Shown here: positions 56,870 through 64,000 of the stretch, one piece after another
How the letters are laid out: every line of letters starts with the position of its first letter
Position numbering within the stretch: the stretch's first letter is position 1
Assembly: GCA_933207985.1 (NCBI GenBank)
Contig: OW240917.1
Location: 112,122,542 to 112,186,541, forward strand
DNA: 64,000 nt
Source of the DNA: Pelobates cultripes
Taxonomy: Eukaryota > Chordata > Amphibia > Anura > Pelobatidae
Direction: 5' to 3'
Made by a program: the position numbers and the translations under genes
Notes under the pieces: generated by a model
The model's database searches: none
What the model was told of the DNA's origin: nothing
The model's input: the letters and a program-made list of their open reading frames with translations, nothing else

Positions 56870-58386
56870 CAGTGCCTTGCAAAAGTATTAACCCACCTTG
56901 ACTTTTTACCTATTTTGTTACATTACTGCCTTAAGTTCAATGTTTTATTAATTTGAATTTTCTCTGATGGATCAGAACACAATAGTCTAAGTTGGTGAAG
57001 TGAAATAAGAAAAAAATATACATAAAACTATTTTTTAGAAATAGAAATCAGAAAATTGGCATGTGCGTATGTATTCACCCCCTTTGTTATGAAGCCCATA
57101 AAAAGCTCTTGTGCAACCAATTACCTTCAGAAGTCACATAATTAGTGAAATGATGTGCAGCTGTGTGCAATCTAAGAGTCACATGATCTGTCATCACATA
57201 TACACACCTTTTTTGGAAGGCCCCAGAGGCTGCAACACCTAAGCAAGAGGCACCACTAACCAAACACTGTCATGAAGACCAAGGAACTCTCCAAACAAGG
57301 AAGGGACAATGTTGTTGAGAAGTACAAGTCAGGGTTAGGTTATAAAAAAAATATCCAAATCTTTGATGATCACCAGGAGCACCATCAAATCTATTATAAC
57401 CAAATGGAAAGAACATGGCACAACAGCAAACCTGCCAAGAGACGGCTGCCCACCAAAACTCATGGACCAGGCAAGGAGGGCATTAATCAGAGAGGCAGCA
57501 CAGAGACCTAAGGTAACCCTGGAGGGGCTGCAGAGTTCCACAGCAGAAACTGGAGTATCTGTACATTGAACAACAAACCGTATGCTCCAAAGAGTTGGGC
57601 TTTATGGCAGTGTGGCCAGAAGAAAGCAAAAAACAAAATGGCACATTTTGAGTTTGCAAAAAGGCATGTAGGAGACTGCCAAAATGTATGGAGGAAGGTG
57701 CTCTGGTCTGATGAGACTAAAATTGAACTTTACGGCCAAAGAAAACGCTATGTCTGGCGCAAACCCAACACATCACATTACCCAAAGAACACCATCCCCA
57801 CAGTGAAACATGGTGATGGCAGCATCATGCTATAGGGATGTTTTTCAGCAGCCAGGAGTGGGGAAACCGGTCAGACTTGAGGGAAAGATGTATGGTGCTA
57901 AATACAGGGATATTCTTGAGCAAAACCTGTACCACTCTGTGCGTGATTTGAGGCTAGGATGGAGGTTCCTCTTCCAGCAGGACAATGACCCCAAACACAC
58001 TGCTAAAGCAACACTTGAGTGGTTTAAGGGGAAACATGTAAATGTGTTGGAATGGCCTAGTCAAAGCTCAGACCTCAATCCAATAGAAAAAAAATCCCAG
58101 TGGTAAGATGTGGCAAGCTCATAGAGACTTATCCAATGCGACTTGGAGCTGTGATTGCTGCAAAAGATGGCTCTAAAAAGTATTAACTTTAGGGGGGTGA
58201 ATTGTTATGCACATTGACTTTTTCTGTTGTTTTGTCCTATTTGTTGTTTGCGTCAAAATAAAAAAAATCCTCAAAGTTGTGGGCATGTTCTGTAAATTAA
58301 ATGATGCAAATCCTCAAACAAGCCATGTTAATTCCAGGTTGTGAGGCAACGAAACACAAAATAAGCCAAGGGGATGAATACTTTTG
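56870..58386 (+). mobile_element. Tc1/mariner transposon
   Basis: The left end TA-CAGTGCCTTGCAAAAGTAT is typical of Tc1 families. The right end is recognisable as 'ggggatgaatacttttg' (58370-58386) but its last bases ('caaggcactg' expected from the left) are replaced by a GT run. The transposase lies between on the plus strand. Confidence 0.9.
57272..58190 (+). pseudogene. Tc1 transposase, frameshifted
   Basis: The enzyme would cut and paste the element at TA sites using a DD34E centre. 'MKTKELSKQGRDNVVEKYKS' (57272) starts the paired-type DNA-binding domain. A shift near 57345 leads to 'STIKSIITKWKEHGTTANLP' (57363-57569). The catalytic domain is open at 57566-57835 ('[13 protein letters not shown]', first Asp; '[15 protein letters not shown]') and 57810-58106 ('[20 protein letters not shown]', second Asp; 'SSDLNPIE', the Glu). 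Stops lie near 57569 and 57833, and the C-terminal end after the Glu is garbled. All three catalytic residues are visible. Confidence 0.88.
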
Positions 58387-58795
58387 TGTGTGTGTGGTGG
58401 GGGGGGGACACTTGCTGTTATGGGCATAATGCCAAGCCATGTGAGTGTGTTGAGGGATGCACCAGACCCAGATAGTGAGTGGGTTACATGGTGTGTGCAT
58501 AGATGGGAAATCCCCCCCCAACCAAAGGGGCCGCGGGGCAGAGAGTGGGGGTGAGTTAGTCACTTGCCGCCGACCAGATTTTCGGTTATAGCTGTATGGG
58601 TGTATAAGCTGGGGTTTCCTCCAGATAGGGAGGTGGTCCTTTATTTAATGGACTTGTTAGTGTGTAATTTTAAAGGTATACGATTTGTGCTCAGAACTTA
58701 ACATTAAAAAGAGAAGGAAAAAAAAAAGAGAATTATGAAATTTTAAAACCAACTAGGTAAAGTAACAGTTCCAGGGTATGGTAAAGCTGATGTCA
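58387..58795. other. Spacer, unassigned
   Basis: G-rich run and GT tract at 58387-58410; otherwise nothing recognised. Confidence 0.5.
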
Positions 58796-59205
58796 ACTTT
58801 CCGTTTTTCAGGTCACGTGAGAGTTTACGTGTCTGCTCTCGGGGTAAATGGCTCGACAGTATCCGGGTCCCAGGCTGGGGCAGGTTGTGCTGGTGTCTGT
58901 GGTGTGAGGCCCATGATGGTCAACATTGCAGGGATTTCTTCTTTGGATCAGAGTATGTGAACTGTCCCATTCCAGGTCACTTGTTGGACGCCTAAGGGTC
59001 CCCATCGGTAGGGCATTCCCGCCGTACGTAGTGGAGTTGTAAAAGACGCCATGGTCCTGCACCATTGCAGGGTAGCCTTGGAGAGATCTTGATAAAATGA
59101 GAGTTATGAGTCTTCAAATTGTACAGGAGTTTTGCCCCGCAGGGCAGACATGATGCGGGTTCGATCTTGCATAAGAGGTGCATTTCAAGATAACATCTAG
59201 TGGCA
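58796..59205 (-). pseudogene. L1 ORF1 C-terminal fragment
   Basis: On the minus strand a frame read through small shifts gives 'RTRIMSALRGKTPV', 'LSFYQDLSKATLQW', 'RTAGMPYRWGPLGVQ' and 'TPQTPAQPAPAWDPD'. A '(R/K)G(I/M)PYRWG' word after a 'YQDLS' word is the standard end of the L1 ORF1 RNA-binding protein (transposase_22 family). ORF2 is missing. The fragment is bordered on its 5' side by a GC-rich palindrome. Confidence 0.7.
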
Positions 59206-59210
59206 TGGAG

Positions 59211-59520
59211 GCAGGGCCGGACTGGCCCACCGGGATACCGGGAAATTTCCTGGTGGGCCGTCGGCACCTGGGGCTGGGCAGACACCTGGGTCTGCTGGCG
59301 GCCGCTGGGGGAGCTGCACTGGCTCTGCTTCCCAGCGCGCAGCGAATGAGACCGGCGCCGGAATATGACATCATATTCCGGCGCCGGTCTCATTCAGCAG
59401 CGCGTGAGGGCGGGAGAGCAGAGCCAGCGCAGCTCCCCCAGCGGCCGCCAGCAGACCTCCCCAGCGGCCACCAGTACAAGTCCCCCAGCAGCCTCCAGAA
59501 GACCTCCCCCGGCAGGTATT
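59211..59520. mobile_element. GC-rich fold-back element
   Basis: Starts 'gcagggccggactggcccac', a phrase that I associate with hAT-type MITEs in vertebrates, and contains a long hairpin: perfect 25-bp arms at 59344-59368 and 59371-59395, extended with mismatches to about 59288-59455. Right-hand terminal sequence is not evident. Open frames on both strands are by-products of the symmetry. Confidence 0.6.
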
Positions 59521-59750
59521 AGTAATGTGTCAGTGTGAGTTTGTCTGTTATGGTGTGTGTGTCTGTCTGTCTGTGTCATGGTGTCTGTATGGTGTGTGTC
59601 TGTCCATCATGGGGTGTGTGTGTGTGTGTGTGTGTGTCTGTCCGTCATGGGGGTGTGTGTGTGCCTGTCTGTGTCATGGTCTGTCATGGGGTGTATATCT
59701 GTCATGGTATATGTGTGTTTCTGTGTCTGTCATGGTGTATATGTTTGTTT
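59520..59750. repeat. GT/CTGT-rich simple repeat
   Basis: Repeated 'gtgtctgtcatggtgtgtgt' phrases and a GT run, low complexity. The three overlapping Cys/Val-rich frames reported by translation are not genes. Confidence 0.9.
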
Positions 59751-59751
59751 A

Positions 59752-60045
59752 ACCCCTTAAGACTGGAGGGCATACTATTACGCCCTATTTTAGGCGGCTC
59801 TAAACGCCGCCGGGAGTAATAGTACGCCCTCTGGTCTTTCATTACTTACCCGGTCGCCGGTGGTCCCACGCCGGCGATCGCGGTTGGGGGGACTCCCAGG
59901 GAGCCCCCTGCGGCAGATCCTCTTCCTGGCAGCCCCCCCGGCCATGTGAGAGTGAGGTCCTTTTGAGGACCTCACAATCACATGGCCGGGATAGCTGCCT
60001 CCTGCATTGCCAGCGGGGGGGGGCTGCCTGTAATGACAGGTTGTC
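59752..60045. mobile_element. AACCCCTTAAGACTGG-type GC-rich MITE (partial)
   Basis: Starts 'ttaaccccttaagactgg' and folds back early ('gagggcatactattacgccc' against 'gggagtaatagtacgccctc'). A second hairpin pairs 'ccggccatgtgagagtgagg' with 'cctcacaatcacatggccgg' (about 59938-59988). The start is shared with the 24955, 44389 and 47874 elements. Confidence 0.6.
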
Positions 60046-61738
60046 AGAGTATTTATATCGGCAGACATTTTGTGCTATGATAGAAACTAAAAGTGTATAT
60101 TCTGAGTCACTCTGAACAGACCAGACTCCATTTTGTTATTTCAAGTTAACAAAGAAGACACTAGATTTCTTTCTGTAAGACTGGCCTCTTTGCCAGAGCT
60201 AAGGAATGTATAGCATAGTATAAACAAGTGATAAGAAGAATATAATCAAATCTAAACCCAGACAATTGTGACAGAGAAGATTAAATAATTTAAAATTTAA
60301 CTGTCTATATATATATAAGGTACCATTGTATGGAAAAGGGTAAACTTAGTTCATGATCTGTCATATCAGAAATTATAGCAGATTTGCAGACACATAGTCT
60401 GGACAAAATTTAAGAACCCCTTTGATCTTTGAAGGATACGTAAGTTATAGCCACTATCTAGATAGGCCAAAATGACGTCAAAATAGCCACCAGGAAAAGT
60501 TAACTCTTTCCTGGATAGGTATGTTTAGTGGGACAAGACTGCCCTCTACAGACCAAATAACTAATTTGCGATCTGGAAGATAACCACACCTCTAGTGCTT
60601 CTATTGGGTTATCAACTGATGACGTACAGAGAGTCTGGCCCTTTAAAAGTTAAGACAAAGGGAAGATAGAGAAATACACGAGAGAGGAGGCAGATGCAAG
60701 AGATGCAAAGGAGAGGAGAGAGGAATTGGAAGTTTGGGGACTCCAACTCGGACAACATCTGAGAATAACACTCTACTCCTAAAACTCTAACACTTAGAAT
60801 TTACTGACTTTCTAACCAACACCTCCATGCAGAGAGACTACCAATCGGATGAAATATCTACTCAACTGGTAATTATACTGGTTTCATTTAATTAAATTAA
60901 ATTAATTAAAATGTATTAATAGCATTATATATGACTGGATAAAGCACGGTCAGATTTCCATATTAAGAAATCTTAGTTAACTAAGAATATATAGTTATAA
61001 ATATTCCATTCTGCAGGTGGAATTAAGAATAATTATATATTGATGTGATATTATCACGTGTTAGCATACCGCTGATTTTATCCAGGTGTATTGATTTGCT
61101 CTAAATTAAGATAGATATCTTTTAGACAAATTAAAAATCTGCTTATATAATATGTAGATTCTCTTATTGGATGTTTTAAGAAAATGAATTTAAACTGGTT
61201 TAAATGTTATTTTATTTAAAAATTACATAAGAATAGATCTTAACTACCTAGGAGATCTTTCCAGCATTGAAAGGGTTATTCTAACTGTCTGCTAAACTTT
61301 ACGACCTTACGCTGCACTCTGAGGAATTCTGTTCTTCCCTGTGAAAAGTTTCACTTTCAGCCTGTGTTAAAGATAGTCATAAATAATTCTTGACAGGAAA
61401 TGCTATTTAGCCATTGTAACGTAATACCCATTTCTTTGTATTGCATACCATTTTATACTGGATATTCATTGATTATTGTCATGCATGTTACATAATATTA
61501 TTTGTTAATTATTGATTGTCATATAAATAAAAATCTATTTTTATACATTGTGATTATTTATATGAAATACTTTCCACTTAACACGATAAACGTTCTTTGG
61601 GATATGAGAATTGAATTAGTGGGCAATTCTCACTGTTACTATTATTATCCCATAAATATCCCCACAAGGTGGTCCCCCTGCTGGCTGGAAATAAAATTTA
61701 AATAAATGATAAAAGTGTAAAAAATGTTTTTATATATA
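60046..61738. other. Unassigned; possible long solo LTR
   Basis: Contains features compatible with an old LTR: 'ggccctttaaaagttaagac' (about 60640), a purine-rich 'gagaggaggcagatgc' region, and 'ataaataaaaatc' (about 61525). There are no paired ends and no internal genes, so this is a weak suggestion. Confidence 0.25.
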
Positions 61739-61740
61739 CT

Positions 61741-61747
61741 TAGATAT

Positions 61748-61812
<65 letters not shown>

Positions 61813-61866
61813 TATATATATATATAGATATATATATATAGATAGAGATATGATATATATATATGA

Positions 61867-61939
<73 letters not shown>
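61741..61939. repeat. (TA)n microsatellite
   Basis: About 200 bp of TA with a few GATA interruptions, directly abutting the DIRS terminal repeat at 61940. Confidence 0.97.
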
Positions 61940-61944
<5 letters not shown>

Positions 61945-62232
61945 TAAATTTACTCATACTTACCGTAATTTTCTTTTCCTGGTCATAGGCCATGGCAGCA
62001 CAACAATGGGTAGCTCCTCCCCTATCCCTAGTTAGACAGGAACTAATTAAAATAAAGGTACAAATACCCCCTCCTACCTCCTCCTCCCTCAGTCTAGTTA
62101 ACAGCAATATCCCTGGGTGGGATCTTTGTGCTGCCATTGCCTATGACCAGGAAAAGAAAATTACGGTAAGTATGAGTAAATTTATCTCTTTCCTGGCCAT
62201 ATCCATGGCAGCACAACAATGGGTAATACCCA
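61940..62232 (-). repeat. DIRS inverted terminal and complementary repeats
   Basis: Arm 1 includes 'tactcatacttaccgtaatt' and 'cctggtcataggccatgg'; arm 2 is its inverse. The third partial copy repeats 'ccatggcagcacaacaatgg' directly after arm 2. In DIRS elements such repeats allow the circular junction to be copied. Predicted peptides from 61992-62345 and 62141-62374 are products of this repeat. Confidence 0.9.
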
Positions 62233-62333
62233 AGCTAAAACCAAAGGAGGGAAAGAAAAACTCAGACACATTATTATATAATGCAAGTGTATTATCACAA
62301 ACAACTAAATGTGATGAACAAAAAGAATTGAAG

Positions 62334-63620
62334 TTAATCCTTTGAAGCAGAAAGAACTGATCTGCCAAATCCATCGTATTGACCAGCTCTTACATCTAAA
62401 CGATAATGTCTAATAAATGTATTAGAAGATGACCAAGTGGCTGCTTTGCAAATCAGTTCTGTAGAAACCTTTGCTGCAGCTGCCCAGGATGAAGAAAGGG
62501 AACGTGTAGAATGAGCTTTCAAACCTTCAGGAACACTTGTATTAGATGATCTATAAGATTGGATAATGGCCGAAACTATCCATCTGCTGAGAGTGGCTTT
62601 CGAAGCTTGAAGACCCTTCCTAGGGCCATTAGAAATCACAAAAAGCCTTTCCGAAATACGCCATTCTGAGGATCTTTGTATATATATCTTAAGACAACTT
62701 ACTAGGTCGATAGCATCATCATCAGCGTCTTCCCCGTTATTAGATTCTTCTGTACTTAATGCTGGAAGGATTATTTCTTCATTCATATGGAACTTTGAAG
62801 TTACCTTAGGGTGGAATTCTGGAACCGTTCTTAGGATGACTCTGTCCTTATGAAATATCGTAAAAGGTTCTCGAGCCGAAAGAGCCTGAAGATCAGATAC
62901 CCTTCTACCAGAGGCTAGGGCTACTAGTAGAACTGTCTTGATCGTGAGAAGATGACAGGAAATTGATGCCATAGGTTCAAAAGGATCTGCTTCAAGAGCC
63001 TTCAGGACCAGAGGGAGATCCCATGGAGGAGTAATAGATTTAATGGGTGGCTTGATCTTGAGGACTGCAGTCAGAAATCTTGCTATGTCCGGATCCAGTG
63101 CCCATTTATGATTAGTTAAAGCAGAGAGGGCTGAAATATGCACCTTCAAAGTGTTATAACTCAATCCCTTCTCTAGACCTGATTGTAGAAAATCAAGAAT
63201 GTCAGTAGTTGAAGGGTTCAAAATATCAAAGGGTCTTGAACTGGCCCATGAAGAAAATACATCCCATATTCTGTAATAAGTGGATGAAGTGGACTTTTTC
63301 CTTGCTTGAAGAAGTGTCTCGATTACTGATCTTGAAAACCCCTTGTTCTTTAACCCTTCCCTTTCAAGTACCATGCCATCAGACGAAGGGATGCTGGGTT
63401 TGGATGATGAATTGGACCCTGATGTAGCAGGAATGGGACAACTGGAAGATGCCATGGATCCTTCTCGCACAGACTTAGTAGGAGCGGGAACCAAGGTCTG
63501 CAAGGCCAAAAAGGGGCTATTAGAATCAGTGATGCCTTCTCTTGTCGTAGTCTCCTTAGCAGAGGGAAGATGACGGGTTTCGGAGGAAAGGCTTAAGCCA
63601 GGTCGAAGTTCCAACTGCAT
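62334..63620 (-). CDS. DIRS tyrosine recombinase, intact 428 codons
   Basis: Joins the circular DNA copy of the element to the chromosome through a covalent Tyr-DNA intermediate. Residues about 1-85 are Ser/Pro/Thr-rich and overlap the RNase H frame. Residues about 90-180 form the SAM-like core-binding domain ('STSSTYYRIWDVFSSWA', 'NTLKVHISALSAL'). The catalytic domain follows: R239 or R240 in 'ASGRRVSDL', H370 and R373 in 'AHSTRSLSS', W396 in 'KAATWSS' and probable nucleophile Y406 in 'IRHYRLD'. The 'HSTRS...ATWSS' pattern is DIRS-type rather than Ngaro-type. It is unbroken. The first ATG at 63620 lies within the overlap with the RT/RNase H frame; translation may instead start at an internal Met (for example M56 or M83). 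Confidence 0.9.
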   Translation of the reverse strand: MQLELRPGLSLSSETRHLPSAKETTTREGITDSNSPFLALQTLVPAPTKSVREGSMASSSCPIPATSGSNSSSKPSIPSSDGMVLEREGLKNKGFSRSVIETLLQARKKSTSSTYYRIWDVFSSWASSRPFDILNPSTTDILDFLQSGLEKGLSYNTLKVHISALSALTNHKWALDPDIARFLTAVLKIKPPIKSITPPWDLPLVLKALEADPFEPMASISCHLLTIKTVLLVALASGRRVSDLQALSAREPFTIFHKDRVILRTVPEFHPKVTSKFHMNEEIILPALSTEESNNGEDADDDAIDLVSCLKIYIQRSSEWRISERLFVISNGPRKGLQASKATLSRWIVSAIIQSYRSSNTSVPEGLKAHSTRSLSSSWAAAAKVSTELICKAATWSSSNTFIRHYRLDVRAGQYDGFGRSVLSASKD

Positions 63621-64000
63621 GTCAATGCGTCCCTTCCTATGGCTTGGGGATCTGGAATTCTCGAAAAGAAGTTCTTGACCTTTCTGTTGTTGCTTGTAGC
63701 CATTAGATTTATCTGGGGAAGGCCCCTACGATCTGTAGAAATATTATGTCTGATAGACTCCATTCTCCTGGGTCTAATCTCACCCTGCTGAGAAAGTCTG
63801 CCACAGAGTTCTGAGTTCCTGGGAGATGTATTGCAGATATGTTCTCCAAATTCATTTGGGCCCAGGACATCAAAGGTTTCATAATTCTCATCATTCTGCA
63901 ACTTCTCGTCCCTCCTTGGTGATTTATATATGTCACAACCGTGGCATTGTCTGTCCTGATTTTGACCCACTTGTGGAGTAAAAGTTGTTGGAAGTGCATC
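63330..64000 (-). pseudogene. DIRS RT/RNase H ORF, 3' end, overlapping the recombinase
   Basis: Only the RNase H end of the protein is inside the window: 'KIRTDNATVVTYINHQGGT' (from 63965) with the catalytic-type Asp, 'HLPGTQNSVADFLSR' and 'LDPGEWSLSD'. Near 63715 a one-base shift is needed to continue ('INLMATSNNRKVKNFFSRIP', 'DALTCSWNFDLA'), then one stop (about 63594), then in the same frame 'ASLILIAPFWPCRPWF' and 'WHLPVVPFL', running opposite the recombinase N-terminus until about 63335. The conserved continuation shows real overlapping coding. The shift and stop show that this copy's RT protein is broken even though the recombinase is open. Confidence 0.82.

Larger units (their letters stand above)
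61940..64000 (-). mobile_element. 3' half of a DIRS retrotransposon (runs off the window)
   Basis: On the minus strand the element enters at 64000 within RNase H, continues through the tyrosine recombinase and ends with inverted repeats at 61940. The terminal region has two 64-bp arms (61940-62003 and 62126-62189) inverted with about one mismatch, and a third partial copy in direct orientation (62190-62232). Inverted termini plus an internal complementary copy are the established DIRS arrangement. The recombinase frame is fully open, so the copy is young. Confidence 0.9.

Noticed and set aside
59525..59819. Cys/Val-rich frames resembling small secreted proteins
   Set aside because: Direct products of GT/CTGT simple repeats in three frames.
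60046..61738. Definite retroviral LTR
   Set aside because: TATA-like and AATAAA-like words are present, but there are no paired ends, target duplication or adjacent viral genes. It is kept only as a weak possibility.
61992..62374. 117- and 77-codon frames
   Set aside because: They lie in the DIRS terminal repeats; the repeated peptide phrase follows the inverted repeats.

Overview
The window looks like a stretch of an anuran (frog) genome. It is AT-rich vertebrate-type DNA with one 100-base assembly gap (4057-4156), and I find no convincing host gene, rRNA or tRNA. What can be recognised is a dense, nested set of transposable elements typical of amphibians: Penelope-like elements, DIRS and Ngaro tyrosine-recombinase retrotransposons, CR1 and L2 LINEs, an endogenous retrovirus, hAT and Tc1 DNA transposons, and TTAA-flanked palindromic MITEs. 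Species cannot be fixed from sequence alone.

Layout. 1-4 kb is mostly unassigned DNA with a palindromic telomere-like array and an L2 tail. 4.2-7.6 kb is a Penelope-like element (+) whose 3' tail carries a hammerhead ribozyme motif. 8.0-11.0 kb is a 2.9-kb non-autonomous hAT-type fold-back element. 12.5-13.1 kb is a retroposed insert with a 16-bp target duplication. 13.3-19.0 kb is a full-length hAT transposon with an 8-bp target duplication and a nearly continuous transposase frame (-). 21-22.1 kb is a CR1 LINE. 23.45-23.87 kb is a Tc1-type MITE. 23.96-29.78 kb is a decayed Ngaro retrotransposon with diagnostic split direct repeats (A1...B1-A2-B2), set inside a (TA)n tract. 29.8-31 kb is an L2 LINE plus an extra L2 tail.

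31.3-32.9 kb holds a palindromic MITE and a dead Tc1. 32.9-34.25 kb is a Ngaro fragment (-). 34.49-34.81 kb is a 312-bp insert with a 15-bp target duplication and a well-formed hammerhead ribozyme (-). 35.0-36.75 kb is a DIRS fragment (-), followed by an L2 piece (+) that stops where an endogenous retrovirus (-, 37.5-44.4 kb; env-pol-pro-gag in plus-strand order) begins. 45.3-47.1 kb has a TTAA MITE inside the 5' part of a DIRS element. 48.2-53.9 kb is a Ngaro-like element (+) interrupted by a second Penelope-like element; after its recombinase comes a remnant of the SGNH-hydrolase-like ORF. 54.3-60 kb holds an L2 fragment, a TTAA MITE, a Tc1 transposon, an L1 ORF1 fragment and GC-rich palindromic MITEs. 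61.9-64.0 kb is the 3' half of a DIRS element (-) with an intact 428-codon tyrosine recombinase, the best preserved ORF here; it runs off the window end.

The elements do not form a pathway. The most interesting signals are three hammerhead-type ribozyme motifs in different states of preservation, the split and inverted terminal-repeat architectures of the tyrosine-recombinase elements and their association with (TA)n, overlapping DIRS frames, and the palindromic telomere-like block.
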